NCBI RefSeq assembly: GCF_014636235.1
Contig: NZ_BMDZ01000021.1
Span: 1 to 64,000 of the forward strand
Direction: 5' to 3'
Source: Tistrella bauzanensis
GTDB taxonomy: Bacteria > Pseudomonadota > Alphaproteobacteria > Tistrellales > Tistrellaceae
Length of the DNA stretch: 64,000 bases
The notes beneath the pieces were generated by a model. The model searched no databases. It was given only the letters and a program-made list of their open reading frames with translations, and was not told the origin of the DNA. Of the stretch, positions 10,274 through 20,028 are shown piece by piece; within the stretch, counting starts at the first letter, position 1, and each line of letters begins with the position of its first letter. Both the position numbers and the translations under genes were made by a program.

Positions 10274-11281
10274 ATGAACACCGATCCGGTGCTGGTCGAG
10301 GTGGTGCGCGGCGGCTTTGTGGAAAGCCGGCATCGCGGTGCGGTGGCGGTGGTGAACGCCCGCGGGCAGGTGGTGCTGTCGGTGGGCGATGCGGCGCGGC
10401 TGGTCTATCCGCGCTCGGCCACCAAGCCGGTTCAAGCCCTGCAGCTGATCGAAAGCGGCGCCGCCGATGCGCTGGGGCTGTCGCCGGCCGATCTGTCGCT
10501 AGCCCAGGCCAGCCATGGCGGCGAGCCGGTCCATGTCCAGCGGGTTCAGGCATGGCTGGACCGGCTGGGGCTCGGCACCGAGAACCTGATCTGCGGCGCC
10601 CATTGGCCGACCACCGAGGCCGCCGCCCGGGCGCTGGTCCGCGATGGCGGGGCGCCGTCACGCGCCCATAACAACTGTTCGGGCAAGCATTGCGGCTTTC
10701 TCACCACTGCCCGTCATCTGGGCGAGCCGCTGGCCGGCTATGGTGATCGCGACCACCCGGTGCAGCGGCGCTGGCGCGACGCCCTGGCCGAGCTTGGCGA
10801 CCATCCGCTCGATGCGGCCCCCGAAGGCATCGACGGCTGCGGCATCCCGGTGATCGCCATGCCCCTGCAGGCCCTGGCGCTGGCCTTCGCCCGTATTGCC
10901 GATCCATCGCGTGAGGCCGCCGCCCGTCAGGCGGCGATGCGCCGGCTGACCGACGCGGTCTGGCAGGCACCACACCTGATCGCCGGCCAGGGCCGCCTGT
11001 GTTCGGCCCTGGCCGGCCGCGCGCCCGGCCGGGTGCTGGCCAAAGTGGGCGCCGAGGGCGTCTATGCCGCCGCCCTGCCGGCACTGGGCCTGGGCGTTGC
11101 GCTGAAAGTCGAGGATGGCGCCGTGCGTGCGGCCGAAACCGCGCTGGTCGCGGTTCTGGCCCGGCTGGGCGCCCTCGATGCGGCCGACCTGGAAGCCCTG
11201 GCGCCCTGGAGCCGGCGCGGCGTCACCACCTGGGCCGGCGCCGAGGTCGGCACGATCCGGCCGGCGGATGCCCTGATCTGA
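10274..11281 (+). CDS. L-asparaginase, Rhizobium etli type (PF06089)
   Basis: The 335-residue product belongs to the asparaginase class of R. etli AnsA, unrelated to E. coli-type enzymes, hydrolysing asparagine to aspartate and ammonia in the cytoplasm. With the start at ATG 10274 the residues fall exactly on the published numbering of that class: Ser48 and Lys51 (RSATKP), Ser80 (ASHGG), Cys135 and Lys138 (NNCSGKH), and a later DGCGIP for the third metal ligand. That agreement decides against the start 21 bases upstream. It lies about 150 bases after chrR on the same strand, with its own repeat-bearing leader. The substrate could also be glutamine or a related amide. Confidence 0.88.
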   Translation: MNTDPVLVEVVRGGFVESRHRGAVAVVNARGQVVLSVGDAARLVYPRSATKPVQALQLIESGAADALGLSPADLSLAQASHGGEPVHVQRVQAWLDRLGLGTENLICGAHWPTTEAAARALVRDGGAPSRAHNNCSGKHCGFLTTARHLGEPLAGYGDRDHPVQRRWRDALAELGDHPLDAAPEGIDGCGIPVIAMPLQALALAFARIADPSREAAARQAAMRRLTDAVWQAPHLIAGQGRLCSALAGRAPGRVLAKVGAEGVYAAALPALGLGVALKVEDGAVRAAETALVAVLARLGALDAADLEALAPWSRRGVTTWAGAEVGTIRPADALI

Positions 11282-11438
11282 GGCATCCTCCACCCCAAAC
11301 CTGCCGGATGGTTGTCGGCGCTGTCCGATCCTGTGCGCCGGGAACGTTCCAACGAGATGACGCTCCCTGAATCTTCTCTGCCGCGCGCCGCGACCACCGG
11401 CCGCTTTCCGATCAACGGGTCGACGTCGAACTTGCGTG

Positions 11439-12056
11439 TCATTCCACGGGAGGAATCTCCGCCTCCCGTGCCAAAGCAGATTGGACGGACGCCCGCGTGT
11501 CGATGCGCTGCATGTAGAGCGCAATCGCCGGCCAACGGTCGAGATCGATCGAAAACCCCTTCATCCAGCCGAGCACGGTGAAGAGGTAGGCGTCGGCGAC
11601 CGTGAAGCCGTCGCCCACCAGATAATCCCGAGATGCGAGATTCACCTCGATGAAGTCGAGACGCCGGAACAGCCGGTCCCGGAAGATCACCAGCGCCTCC
11701 TCCGGCAAGGCTCGATTGAACAGCGGGCTCGATCCGGCATGGACCTCGCTGGTGATGAAGTTGAGCCATTCCTGGAGCCGAACCCGTGCCAGCGTACCAG
11801 CGGCCGGAGCCAATCCCGCTTCCGGCCTCAGGTCGGCCAGATACTGAACGATGGCCGGGCCTTCGGTCAGAGCCTCGCCGGTCTCGAGTTCGAGTGCTGC
11901 GACATAGCCCTTTGGATTGATGGCGAGGAAGTCCTCTCCGGTGGATGTGCGTTTCGTCCGATTGTTCACGCGGACGAGTTCGTAGGGCATTCCGAGCTCT
12001 TGAAGCACGATGTGCGGCGAGAACGAACAGGTGTCGGGGGCGAAATAGAGCTTCAT
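11439..12056 (-). CDS. Glutathione S-transferase (beta-class-like)
   Basis: A 205-residue protein with an N-terminal thioredoxin-like domain (MKLYFAPDTCSFSPHIVLQE, with the Cys10 typical of bacterial beta-class GSTs, and a Pro-containing NPKGYVAAL loop) and an all-helical C-terminal domain ending near DYLVGDGFTVADAYLF. It would conjugate or reduce electrophiles with glutathione in the cytoplasm. ATG 12056 is chosen over an upstream ATG at 12152, because the intervening residues look like promoter DNA. It is divergent from a LysR regulator that starts about 100 bases away and probably controls it. The physiological substrate is unknown. Confidence 0.9.
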   Translation of the reverse strand: MKLYFAPDTCSFSPHIVLQELGMPYELVRVNNRTKRTSTGEDFLAINPKGYVAALELETGEALTEGPAIVQYLADLRPEAGLAPAAGTLARVRLQEWLNFITSEVHAGSSPLFNRALPEEALVIFRDRLFRRLDFIEVNLASRDYLVGDGFTVADAYLFTVLGWMKGFSIDLDRWPAIALYMQRIDTRASVQSALAREAEIPPVE

Positions 12057-12157
12057 CGTCAGGGCCTCGCTGAGGGGGGAGATCGCCACCCACATTGGCA
12101 GGCCTCGTGATATGATAAAAATTACGTCCATATTTTCCTGGTATAAGATCACCTACT
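12057..12157. promoter_or_regulatory. AT-rich divergent promoter region of gst and lysR
   Basis: The half nearest lysR (about 12108-12155) is strikingly AT-rich for this genome, with near-symmetrical ATAAAAAT and ATATTTT elements and a GGTATAAGAT stretch. This is where the LysR protein would be expected to bind and where both promoters must lie. No exact operator can be fixed by eye. Confidence 0.5.
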
Positions 12158-13036
12158 ATGAACCTGACCCAACTCCAGAGCCTGATCGCCGTCGCCGAGG
12201 CCGGCAGCTTCACCGCAGCCGCGGATAAGCTCGGCGTCACCCAATCTGGGATGAGCCAAGCCCTGGCGGCGCTCGAAGAAAACCTGGGGGTGAAGCTGCT
12301 CATCCGGCAGCCACGGGGTGTCGAGTTGACCGCCTTCGGAGAGCGCGCGCTCGACCATGCGCGTGCGGCCCTTTCGCATCTGGAGGCGATCGAAAGGGAA
12401 GCAATGGCGCTGATCGGCGAGGAGACCAGCGCCATCCGTCTGGCCGGGTTCCCCAGTGTCTTTGCCACCGTCCTTCCACCCTTGCTTCGCCGCTTTCGCA
12501 CGCTCCATCCAGGCGTCGACCTCGTGCCGCTCGAAACCGATGACATGGAAGTGGAGACTTGGCTTACGGCGGGATCGATCGACCTCGGCGTCGTTCTCAA
12601 CCCGTCTCCGGCCAGAAATGCCGTTCCGCTCGGGCGAGATGCCTGGGTTCCGATCCTGCCGGCGGCGCATCCCCTGTCACGGCGGAGTTCGGTCTCGTTG
12701 GCCGAACTGGCGGCAGCGCCCTTCGTCCTCGCCACCGGCGGGTGCCATACGAACGCCCGCTCGCTTGCCGACGCGGCTGGATTGACGCTCCAGAACGTGC
12801 AGATCGAGGTGCGCGACTGGTCGAGCGCGATTGCCCTGGTTCGGGAGGGCGCGGGTGTCAGCCTCGTGCCGGAATCCACCCTTCCGGAACAGCGGCGCGG
12901 CTTCCGGGTTTCGAAACTCACGTCACCGCTGCATCGCGCGTTCGGACTCGTTGCCTCGCCAGCGCGGCCACTCTCGCGGGCCGGACGTCTGTTCGTCGAG
13001 ATGGCACGTCGCTCGACCGCGCCGACCTTGGCATAG
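12158..13036 (+). CDS. LysR-family transcriptional regulator
   Basis: A 292-residue regulator with an N-terminal winged helix-turn-helix (MNLTQLQSLIAVAEAGSFTA, then AAADKLGVTQSGMSQALAAL) and a C-terminal effector domain of the periplasmic-binding-protein type from about residue 90 (AIRLAGFPSVFATVLPPLL). It is divergent from the GST gene, and such pairs normally consist of a regulator and its target, so it probably activates or represses gst in response to an unknown small molecule. Codon third positions look less GC-biased than in neighbouring genes, and the pair is followed by a transporter remnant, which could mean transfer. Confidence 0.93.
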   Translation: MNLTQLQSLIAVAEAGSFTAAADKLGVTQSGMSQALAALEENLGVKLLIRQPRGVELTAFGERALDHARAALSHLEAIEREAMALIGEETSAIRLAGFPSVFATVLPPLLRRFRTLHPGVDLVPLETDDMEVETWLTAGSIDLGVVLNPSPARNAVPLGRDAWVPILPAAHPLSRRSSVSLAELAAAPFVLATGGCHTNARSLADAAGLTLQNVQIEVRDWSSAIALVREGAGVSLVPESTLPEQRRGFRVSKLTSPLHRAFGLVASPARPLSRAGRLFVEMARRSTAPTLA

Positions 13037-13077
13037 CGCAGGACGCAAGGACCGGCGGGCTGACGGGGGCTCCAACC

Positions 13078-13250
13078 TCATGACGCGCTATCGACATCTC
13101 TCCTCCTCCCGAAGGTGAAGACGCTGAGTGCGGCAAGCATCCAGACGCCGATGGTGCCGTAGAGTATCGTGTCTCAGAAGCCGCCAGCGCGATGCGCCGC
13201 AAACCCTCCCCGAAGGCCGAACGCAAACCAATCGCCGCCGCCATCGCAAG
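13078..13250 (-). pseudogene. Remnant of a transporter 3' end (possibly MFS)
   Basis: On the minus strand this gap between lysR and lysA encodes, in one frame, AAAIGLRSAFGEGLRRIALA and then, after a one-base shift, ILYGTIGVWMLAALSVFTFG followed by charged residues and a stop at 13078. The second piece reads like the last membrane helix and tail of a major-facilitator transporter. No upstream part is present. The rest of 13037-13331 holds nothing I can identify. Weak evidence. Confidence 0.35.
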
Positions 13251-13331
13251 CCTCCGACAGCCTGCAATTGTGAATCACGCCAAAGGCCGTTTGGGACTCT
13301 CGGCGTGAGCAGGCATCAGTCGGATCTGGTA

Positions 13332-14609
13332 TTATAACCAGGCGGGCACCCGGTCCATGGCGATCAGATCCTCGATGCTCTGGCGAGGCCGGATCACCGC
13401 ATAGCGGTCGCCGTCGACCAGAACCTCAGGCACCAGTTCGCGGGCGTTATAGGTGTTCGACATGGTGGCGCCATAGGCGCCGGCCGAGCGGAAGGCCACC
13501 AGATCACCGGCATTGAGCGGCGGCATCAACCGGTCGCGGGCGAAGACATCGGTGCTCTCGCAGACCGGCCCCACGATTTCGACCGGCGCGCGTGGCGCAT
13601 CCGCTGCGGGTTCGCTGACGGCCACCACCTCGTGATAGGCGTCATACAGCGCCGGGCGCATCAGGTCGTTCATGCCGGCATCCAGGATCAGGAACCGCTT
13701 GGCCGCGGTGTCCTTCACATAAACCACCCGCGACATCATCAGCCCGGCATTGCCCACGATCACGCGGCCCGGCTCGAAAATCAGCTGCAGATCCAGATCA
13801 CCGGTGACCCGGGCGACCATGTCGGCATAGGCCTCGGGCGCCGGCGGCGTCTCGTCGTCATAGGGAATGCCCAGCCCGCCGCCCAGATCCAGATGGCGGA
13901 TCGGGTGGCCGGCGGCGCGCAGGCTGCGGACCAGCCCCACCGTGCGGGTGAAGGCCGCCTCGAACGGTTCCAGCTTCGACAATTGCGACCCGATATGCAG
14001 GTCGATGCCGGTCGCCTCGACATGGGCCAGCCGGCTGGCATGGGCATAGACATCCGGCGCCCGGTCCCAGGCGATCCCGAATTTGTTGTCGGCCTTGCCG
14101 GTGGTGATCTTGGCATGGGTGCCGGCATCGATATCGGGGTTGATGCGCAACGACACCTTGGCGATCTGCCCCATGGCGCCGGCCACCCGGTCGATAGCAT
14201 CCAGTTCCGCATCGCTCTCGACATTGAACTGCAGAATGCCGGCCTCAAGTGCGGCCCGGATCTCGCCGTCTGTCTTGGCCACGCCTGAGAACACGATCTT
14301 CCCGGCCGGGATGCCGGCGGCCAGCGCCCGCTTCATCTCGCCGGCCGAGACCACGTCGGCGCCATAGCCCTCGGCTGCCAATATCCTCAGCACCGCCTGA
14401 TTGCCATTGGCCTTGACGGCATAGCAGATCAGCGGCGCCCGCCCATGGGGCGCGATGCGGCCCGCCAGGGCATCGCGGAATACCCGCGCGTGCCGGGTCA
14501 GGGTCGCCCGCGAATAGACATACACCGGCGTGCCAACTTCGGCAGCGATCCGCTCAAGCGGCACGTCTTCGGCATGAAGACGGCCCGCGCGATACTCGAA
14601 ATGGTCCAT
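13332..14609 (-). CDS. lysA: Diaminopimelate decarboxylase
   Basis: This 425-residue enzyme is a fold-III PLP decarboxylase that makes L-lysine from meso-diaminopimelate, the last step of lysine synthesis. The PLP lysine is Lys66 in CYAVKANGN. HIGSQLSKLEPF, the glycine-rich GGGLGIPYD loop and the C-terminal GPVCESTDVFARDR and GAYGATMSNTYN blocks, with active-site Cys and Tyr, match LysA. It is the last gene of argH-lptM-lysA, starting 12 bases after the lptM stop, an order common in alphaproteobacteria. The start ATG gives an N-terminus (MDHFEYRAGRLHAEDVPLE) like that of known LysA proteins. Confidence 0.96.
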   Translation of the reverse strand: MDHFEYRAGRLHAEDVPLERIAAEVGTPVYVYSRATLTRHARVFRDALAGRIAPHGRAPLICYAVKANGNQAVLRILAAEGYGADVVSAGEMKRALAAGIPAGKIVFSGVAKTDGEIRAALEAGILQFNVESDAELDAIDRVAGAMGQIAKVSLRINPDIDAGTHAKITTGKADNKFGIAWDRAPDVYAHASRLAHVEATGIDLHIGSQLSKLEPFEAAFTRTVGLVRSLRAAGHPIRHLDLGGGLGIPYDDETPPAPEAYADMVARVTGDLDLQLIFEPGRVIVGNAGLMMSRVVYVKDTAAKRFLILDAGMNDLMRPALYDAYHEVVAVSEPAADAPRAPVEIVGPVCESTDVFARDRLMPPLNAGDLVAFRSAGAYGATMSNTYNARELVPEVLVDGDRYAVIRPRQSIEDLIAMDRVPAWL

Positions 14610-14621
14610 GCGGTCCAGTCC

Positions 14622-14879
14622 TCAATAAGGCGGAACGCCGAGGCCCGGGCCGTTGATCCGGCCGGGTGTCATCAGCGAGCGCGGGTCGTTCTCGGGCGTG
14701 TAATCCGGCAGCTTGTCGCGATCGACGGTGCCATCCGGCGCCACGGCCATCGGCGGCACCGGCGTGCCCTTCTTGCCGCAGGCCGTCAGTGTCAGCGCCA
14801 GCATCACGGCTATAGCCGCGTGCCGCAGCATCCGCCGGGGGCCGTCCACGGCGGCCGGGGCAACAGAAATCCGGGTCAC
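14622..14879 (-). CDS. lptM: Small lipoprotein, LptM (YifL) family
   Basis: An 85-residue protein with a hydrophobic helix and lipobox LTAC followed by GKKGTPVPP, the hallmark of the LptM/YifL family. In E. coli LptM helps the outer-membrane LptD/LptE lipopolysaccharide translocon to mature; here that role is inferred from family and the conserved site between argH and lysA. The frame begins at a GTG overlapping the argH stop (GTGA). An internal ATG at 14831 gives a shorter and more typical signal peptide, so the start is open. The segment after the lipobox is Pro/Asp-rich and probably unstructured. Confidence 0.82.
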   Translation of the reverse strand: MTRISVAPAAVDGPRRMLRHAAIAVMLALTLTACGKKGTPVPPMAVAPDGTVDRDKLPDYTPENDPRSLMTPGRINGPGLGVPPY

Positions 14880-16291
14880 AGGAAACGCTCCCTTGCATCG
14901 GCCGCGCGGGCGCGCACGCCCTCAGGCGCGGTTCCGCCATATGACGTGCGGCTGCGGACCGAGGCATCGACGGTCAGCACCGCCATTGCCTCGGCGCCGA
15001 TGCGAGCATCGACCGCCGCCAGATCCTCCGCCGTCAACTCGTCCAGTCTCAGGCCCCGCTGTTCGGCCGCACGCACCACCCGGCCGGTCAGGTGATGGGC
15101 CTCGCGGAACGGCAGCCCGGCCGCGCGGACCAGCCAGTCGGCAAGATCGGTGGCGGTGGAATAGCCGCCGGCCGCCTGGGCGCGCATCGCATCGGGGTTC
15201 ACGGTCAGGTCGCGGATCATGCCGGTGGTCGCCTGCACCGCCAGCGACAGGGCGTCGACCGCATCGAAGGTCGGTTCCTTGTCTTCCTGCATGTCCTTGG
15301 AATAGGCCAGAGGCAGGCCCTTCATCACCGTCATCAGCGTCACCTGCGCGCCCATGATCCGGCCGACCTTGGCGCGGACCAGTTCGGCGGCATCGGGGTT
15401 GCGCTTCTGCGGCATGATCGACGAGCCGGTGGTATAGGCGTCCGACATCCGCACGAAGCGGAACGGCGCCGACGACCAGATCACCAACTCCTCGGCGATC
15501 CGCGAGAGGTGGGTGGCGCAGATCGTGGCGGCCCCCAGGAATTCCAGCGCGAAATCACGCGCCGACACGCCATCCAGCGAATTGGCCATCGGCCGGTCGA
15601 AGCCCAATGCCTGGGCGGTCATGTGCCGGTCGATCGGGAACGAGGTGCCGGCCAGCGCCGCCGAGCCCAGCGGGCTTTCGTTCAGCCGCCGGCGGGCATC
15701 GGCCATCCGGCCGCGATCGCGCCCGAACATCTCGACATAGGCCAGGAAATGATGGCCAAGCGTCACCGGCTGAGCGGTCTGCAGATGAGTGAAGCCGGGC
15801 ATCACCGTCTCGGCATGCTGTTCGGCGCGCTCGATCAGCGCCGCCTGAAGGTCGCGCAACTGGATGTCGAAGCGGTCGAGCATATCGCGCAGCCACAGGC
15901 GGAAATCGGTCGCCACCTGATCGTTGCGCGACCGGCCGGTGTGCAGACGCTTGCCTGCATCGCCGATCAACTCGGTCAACCGCGCCTCGACATTCATGTG
16001 AATGTCTTCAAGCGCCCGGCTGAACGGAAAATCACCGCCCTCGATCTCGGCCAGAACCTGATCCAGACCGCCATCGATCGCCTGCACATCGTCGGCCGAC
16101 AAGATGCCCTGGGCGCCCAGCATCCGGGCATGGGCACGCGATCCGGCGATGTCCTGGGCATAGAGGCGCTTGTCGAAATCGATGGAGGCATTAATCTCCT
16201 GCATCAGATCCGAGGGCGCGCTGTCGAAATGTCCGCCCCACATCATCACGCCGCTCGCGCGGCCGGCGCCGCCCTTGCTGTCGCTGGTCAT
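14876..16291 (-). CDS. argH: Argininosuccinate lyase
   Basis: The 471-residue product of the fumarase/aspartase superfamily splits argininosuccinate into arginine and fumarate in the last step of arginine synthesis. It shows [12 protein letters not shown] at 289-300, [10 protein letters not shown] at about 116-125 and [11 protein letters not shown] at 165-175, the three conserved blocks of ArgH. It heads the argH-lptM-lysA transcription unit and overlaps lptM by four bases. The divergent gene 56 bases away is a TlpA-like thioredoxin, a typical alphaproteobacterial arrangement. The first 15 residues are low-complexity, so an internal ATG ([11 protein letters not shown]) is a possible start. 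Confidence 0.96.
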   Translation of the reverse strand: MTSDSKGGAGRASGVMMWGGHFDSAPSDLMQEINASIDFDKRLYAQDIAGSRAHARMLGAQGILSADDVQAIDGGLDQVLAEIEGGDFPFSRALEDIHMNVEARLTELIGDAGKRLHTGRSRNDQVATDFRLWLRDMLDRFDIQLRDLQAALIERAEQHAETVMPGFTHLQTAQPVTLGHHFLAYVEMFGRDRGRMADARRRLNESPLGSAALAGTSFPIDRHMTAQALGFDRPMANSLDGVSARDFALEFLGAATICATHLSRIAEELVIWSSAPFRFVRMSDAYTTGSSIMPQKRNPDAAELVRAKVGRIMGAQVTLMTVMKGLPLAYSKDMQEDKEPTFDAVDALSLAVQATTGMIRDLTVNPDAMRAQAAGGYSTATDLADWLVRAAGLPFREAHHLTGRVVRAAEQRGLRLDELTAEDLAAVDARIGAEAMAVLTVDASVRSRTSYGGTAPEGVRARAADARERFL

Positions 16292-16347
16292 CTTGCTTCA
16301 AGGCTCCTTGCAGGCACGGACATCCCCGGAGGCCAGATACCCCCGCC

Positions 16348-16941
16348 ATGAAAAAGCCCGTCATCGCCATCATCGCCGCCATCGTCGTCATCGCGGCCGG
16401 TGTCCTTATCTACCGCGGCTTCGGCCCCGGCGACAAGCCGGCAGGGCTGGATCAGGCGCTTGCACGCGGCAGTCTTGCCAAGCTCATCGTCCATGATACG
16501 CCGAAACCGCTGCCCGATCTGCCGATGACCCGGCTTGACGGCAGCCCGGCCAGTCTTGAGGATTATCGCGGCCGGGTGGTCCTGCTCAACCTCTGGGCCA
16601 CATGGTGCGCGCCCTGCATCGAGGAAATGCCGGCCCTGCTCAGGCTTCAGACCAGCCGTGGCGGCCCCGACTTCACCGTGCTCGCGGTGGCGGCAGACCA
16701 GGGCGGCGCCGCGGTCGTGGCACCGTTCCTGGACCGGCTGCAACTCACCGGCCTGGACGTCACCATCGACAAGTCGATGAAGACTCTGGGCGCGCTTCAG
16801 GTCGCCGGCCTGCCGACCACCCTGATCATCGACCGCCAGGGCCGCGAAGTGGCGCGGCTGGTGGGCATCGCCCATTGGGACGCAGCCGAGGGCGTGGCAC
16901 TGATCGATGCCGTGGCCGCCCAGGGGCCGCCGGCCGGCTAA
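16348..16941 (+). CDS. tlpA: TlpA/ResA-like thiol-disulfide oxidoreductase
   Basis: A 197-residue protein with one N-terminal membrane anchor (residues 4-21) and a periplasmic thioredoxin domain. The active-site motif is WCAPC with Cys87 and Cys90, and the cis-proline loop is GLPTT. Such proteins reduce disulfides in the periplasm, often for cytochrome c or cytochrome oxidase assembly. The neighbour argH is divergent, as for tlpA in Bradyrhizobium and relatives. The partner protein cannot be told from this context. Confidence 0.88.
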   Translation: MKKPVIAIIAAIVVIAAGVLIYRGFGPGDKPAGLDQALARGSLAKLIVHDTPKPLPDLPMTRLDGSPASLEDYRGRVVLLNLWATWCAPCIEEMPALLRLQTSRGGPDFTVLAVAADQGGAAVVAPFLDRLQLTGLDVTIDKSMKTLGALQVAGLPTTLIIDRQGREVARLVGIAHWDAAEGVALIDAVAAQGPPAG

Positions 16942-16947
16942 GGAAAC

Positions 16948-16977
16948 GCCGGCGGCACGCACTGCGCAACCGCCGGC
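16948..16977. terminator. Weak hairpin between convergent tlpA and hbd
   Basis: An 8-bp perfect inverted repeat (GCCGGCGG and complement) with a 14-base loop follows the tlpA stop by six bases. No T tract follows, so a terminator role rests mainly on its position between convergent genes. Confidence 0.4.
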
Positions 16978-17044
16978 GGATGTCATGCCCGATGATGCCT
17001 ACGCGGCACTGTCCGCCCGGCAAGACCTGCCAGGGCGCGGCCGC

Positions 17045-17917
17045 TCAGCGGGTCGGAACCGGCACGTCGCCGCGATAGTCATAGAAGCCGCGATCGGTCT
17101 TGCGGCCCAGCCAGCCGGCCTCGACATATTTCACCAGCAGCGGACAGGGCCGGTACTTGCTGTCGGCCAGGCCGTCATACAGCACCTGCATGATCGACAG
17201 GCAGGTGTCCAGGCCGATGAAATCCGCCAGTTCCAGCGGGCCCATCGGGTGGTTGGCGCCCAGCTTCATGGCGGTGTCGATCGCCTCGACGGTGCCCACA
17301 CCCTCATACAGGGTATAGATCGCCTCGTTGATCATCGGCAGCAGGATGCGGTTGACGATGAAGGCCGGGAAGTCTTCCGAGACCGCCGGGGTCTTGTCGA
17401 GCTTGAACACCAGCTCGCGGACGACCTCATAGGTCGGATTGTCGGTGGCGATACCCCGGATCAGCTCAACAAGCTGCATGCGCGGCACCGGGTTCATGAA
17501 ATGCATGCCCATGAACTTTTCCGGGTGGCGCATTGCCGCCGCCAGCCGCGTGATCGACAGCGACGAGGTGTTGGTCGCGACGATCACCTCATCCTTCACG
17601 ATGTCGCGGATGTCGGCGAAAATCTTGCGCTTCAGACTCTCGTCCTCGGTCGCCGCCTCGACCACCAGATCCAGATCGTCGAAGCCGGCATAGCCGACCT
17701 GCGGCTTGATCCTGGACAAAGCGGCGGGCTTGTCCCCGGGCTCGATCTCGCTGCGCGACACCTGCCGGTCGAGCGCCTGCTCGATCCGGTCCAGGCCCTT
17801 CGCCAGCTGAGCCTCGGAGATATCGACCATCGTGACCTCGTAGCCGGCAAGCGCGCAGACATGCGCGATGCCGCGGCCCATCTGGCCCGCCCCGATGACG
17901 CCGATCTTCCTGATCAT
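17045..17917 (-). CDS. 3-hydroxybutyryl-CoA dehydrogenase
   Basis: A 290-residue protein with an N-terminal Rossmann fold (VIGAGQMGRGIAHVCA, about 7-22) and the substrate region with HFMNPVPRMQLVEL, matching the short monofunctional 3-hydroxyacyl-CoA dehydrogenase family (Hbd/PaaH). It interconverts acetoacetyl-CoA and 3-hydroxybutyryl-CoA. ATG 17917 is chosen because the upstream residues of the longer frame are not conserved. It follows etfB-etfA on the same strand after a 134-base gap, an arrangement common in alphaproteobacteria. Here it may serve both polyhydroxybutyrate/butyrate metabolism and the supply of crotonyl-CoA to the carboxylase encoded nearby. Confidence 0.92.
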   Translation of the reverse strand: MIRKIGVIGAGQMGRGIAHVCALAGYEVTMVDISEAQLAKGLDRIEQALDRQVSRSEIEPGDKPAALSRIKPQVGYAGFDDLDLVVEAATEDESLKRKIFADIRDIVKDEVIVATNTSSLSITRLAAAMRHPEKFMGMHFMNPVPRMQLVELIRGIATDNPTYEVVRELVFKLDKTPAVSEDFPAFIVNRILLPMINEAIYTLYEGVGTVEAIDTAMKLGANHPMGPLELADFIGLDTCLSIMQVLYDGLADSKYRPCPLLVKYVEAGWLGRKTDRGFYDYRGDVPVPTR

Positions 17918-18051
17918 GAGGACCGCACCTTCTTCGACTTGACAGCCCGGAGCGATGCCATGTGCAATCTTCTTTTCGAAGATTGCGCAAGACATCACGC
18001 CGGGCTCGGTTTTCTTTCACATGGCCGGCGGGCTGCCTGCCATATGTTACA

Positions 18052-18984
18052 TCACTTCTTCAGCGTCTCGGTCAGCTCGGGCACGATCTTGAACAGATCG
18101 CCCACAAGGCCGTAATCGGCGACCTGGAAGATCGGCGCCTCTTCGTCCTTGTTGATCGCAACGATCACCTTGCTGTCCTTCATGCCGGCCAGATGCTGGA
18201 TGGCACCCGAGATGCCGACCGCCACATAGAGCTGCGGCGCGACCACCTTGCCGGTCTGGCCGACCTGATAGTCGTTGGGCACATAACCCGCATCGACGGC
18301 GGCGCGGCTGGCGCCGACCGCCGCACCCAGCGCATCGGCCAGGCCTTCGATGATCTTGAAGTTGTCGGAGCTGCCGACACCACGGCCGCCCGAGACCACG
18401 ATCTTGGCCGAGGCCAGTTCCGGGCGCTCGGACTTGCTCAGGCTCTCGCCCACGAAGCGGCTGACCGCCGCGTCATCGGCGGCCTGAATGCTCTCGACCG
18501 TGGCGGAGCCACCTTCGGCCTCGGCGGCCTTGAAGGCGGTGCCGCGCACCGTCAGCACCTTCACCTTGTCGCCCGACTGAACGGTGGCAAGGGCGTTGCC
18601 GGCATAGATCGGGCGCACGAAGGTGTCTTCCGACACGATCTCGATCGCTTCCGAAATCTGCGCCACATCCAGCAGGGCGGCCACGCGCGGCATCACGTTC
18701 TTGGATGCGCTGGTGGCCGAGGCCACGATGTGGCTGTAGCCGTCGGCAAGGCCCACGACCAGCGGTGCCAGGTTCTCAGGCAGGTTGGCGGCGTACTGGT
18801 CGCCTTCGGCGTGCAGCACCTTGGCGACGCCGGCCACCTTGGCGGCGGCTTCGGCCACGGCACCGGCATCCTTGCCGGCGACCAGGACATGGACATCGCC
18901 CAGCCTGGTGCCCGCGGTGACCGCATTCAGGGTCGCCGCACCCAGAGTCGCGTTGTTGTGATCGGCAATGACAAGAACAGCCAT
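18052..18984 (-). CDS. etfA: Electron transfer flavoprotein, alpha subunit
   Basis: This 310-residue subunit forms a heterodimer with EtfB, carries FAD and passes electrons from acyl-CoA dehydrogenases to ETF-ubiquinone oxidoreductase. The C-terminal FAD domain is clear: [14 protein letters not shown] near residue 190, then [20 protein letters not shown], and [18 protein letters not shown]. The N-terminal domain has the [15 protein letters not shown] start. It begins two bases after the etfB stop, so the pair is translated from one mRNA. The methylsuccinyl-CoA dehydrogenase 2 kb away is a natural electron donor. Confidence 0.96.
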   Translation of the reverse strand: MAVLVIADHNNATLGAATLNAVTAGTRLGDVHVLVAGKDAGAVAEAAAKVAGVAKVLHAEGDQYAANLPENLAPLVVGLADGYSHIVASATSASKNVMPRVAALLDVAQISEAIEIVSEDTFVRPIYAGNALATVQSGDKVKVLTVRGTAFKAAEAEGGSATVESIQAADDAAVSRFVGESLSKSERPELASAKIVVSGGRGVGSSDNFKIIEGLADALGAAVGASRAAVDAGYVPNDYQVGQTGKVVAPQLYVAVGISGAIQHLAGMKDSKVIVAINKDEEAPIFQVADYGLVGDLFKIVPELTETLKK

Positions 18985-18986
18985 GG

Positions 18987-19736
18987 TCAGATAACCCCCG
19001 CCTCGTTCTTCAGCTTGTCGACCAGCGTCGCGATATCGGGCACTTTGATGCCGCCCTTGCGCTTCGGCGGCTCCGACACCTTCAGCGTCTTCAGACGCGG
19101 CGCGATGTCGACACCGAAATCAGCCGGGGTTTTGGCATCGAGCGGCTTCTTCTTCGCCTTCATGATGTTGGGCAGCGAGGCATAGCGCGGCTCGTTCAAG
19201 CGCAGATCGGTGGTCACGATCGCGGGCAGCTTCAGCGCCACGGTCTGAAGACCGCCGTCGATCTCGCGGATCACCTCGACCTCGCCGTCACCCACCGTCA
19301 CCTTGGACGCGAAGGTGCCCTGGGGCCAGCCCATCAGCGCCGCCAGCATCTGGCCGGTCTGGTTCGAGTCGTCGTCGATCGCCTGCTTGCCCAGAACCAC
19401 GAGCTGCGGCTGTTCGGCCTCGACCACGGCCTTCAGCAGCTTGGCGACCGCCAGCGGCTGAACCTCGTCGTCGGTCTCGATCAGCAGGCCGCGATCGGCG
19501 CCCATGGCCAATGCCGTGCGGATCTGCTCCTGCGCGCCCTTGGGGCCGATGGAGACCACCACGATCTCGGTCGCCTTGCCGGCTTCCTTCAGCCGAACGG
19601 CTTCCTCGACTGCGATCTCGTCGAAGGGGTTCATCGACATTTTGACGTTGGCGAGGTCGACGCCGGTCTGGTCAGCCTTGACACGGACCTTGACGTTATA
19701 GTCGACCACGCGCTTTACGGGGACGAGTACCTTCAT
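18987..19736 (-). CDS. etfB: Electron transfer flavoprotein, beta subunit
   Basis: The 249-residue partner of EtfA binds AMP and forms the docking surface for dehydrogenases. It begins [20 protein letters not shown] and contains [20 protein letters not shown], the family AMP-binding signature, and [20 protein letters not shown] near the C-terminus, which bears the conserved recognition loop. Length is standard. It heads etfB-etfA-hbd. The roughly 290 bases upstream (19737-20028) have no gene and must carry the promoter; I see no clear operator there. Confidence 0.96.
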   Translation of the reverse strand: MKVLVPVKRVVDYNVKVRVKADQTGVDLANVKMSMNPFDEIAVEEAVRLKEAGKATEIVVVSIGPKGAQEQIRTALAMGADRGLLIETDDEVQPLAVAKLLKAVVEAEQPQLVVLGKQAIDDDSNQTGQMLAALMGWPQGTFASKVTVGDGEVEVIREIDGGLQTVALKLPAIVTTDLRLNEPRYASLPNIMKAKKKPLDAKTPADFGVDIAPRLKTLKVSEPPKRKGGIKVPDIATLVDKLKNEAGVI

Positions 19737-20028
19737 AGATCTCCCGACTCCAGTTGGGTTTCATCGGCTCTTCGTCGTCCGGGCAGCGGCCCGACCCCCT
19801 CAGCGGGACCACAGCCGGACGGTTCGCTGTTCCGACAGGCGGCCGGGGCCGTGCGTATGCCTGTCTTGGAGGCCACGGTCGATGCCGTGTGCGCGCCCCC
19901 AGGACCGAAAATGCACTGACTGCCGGTTCCCCCCGATCAAGTCCACCGCACATTAGGCGCTCAATGCAGCGGAGTCAATTTCGGGGCACCTCTCGAAAAT
20001 GCAAGGAACGCCGCAGCTTACCGCGGCA

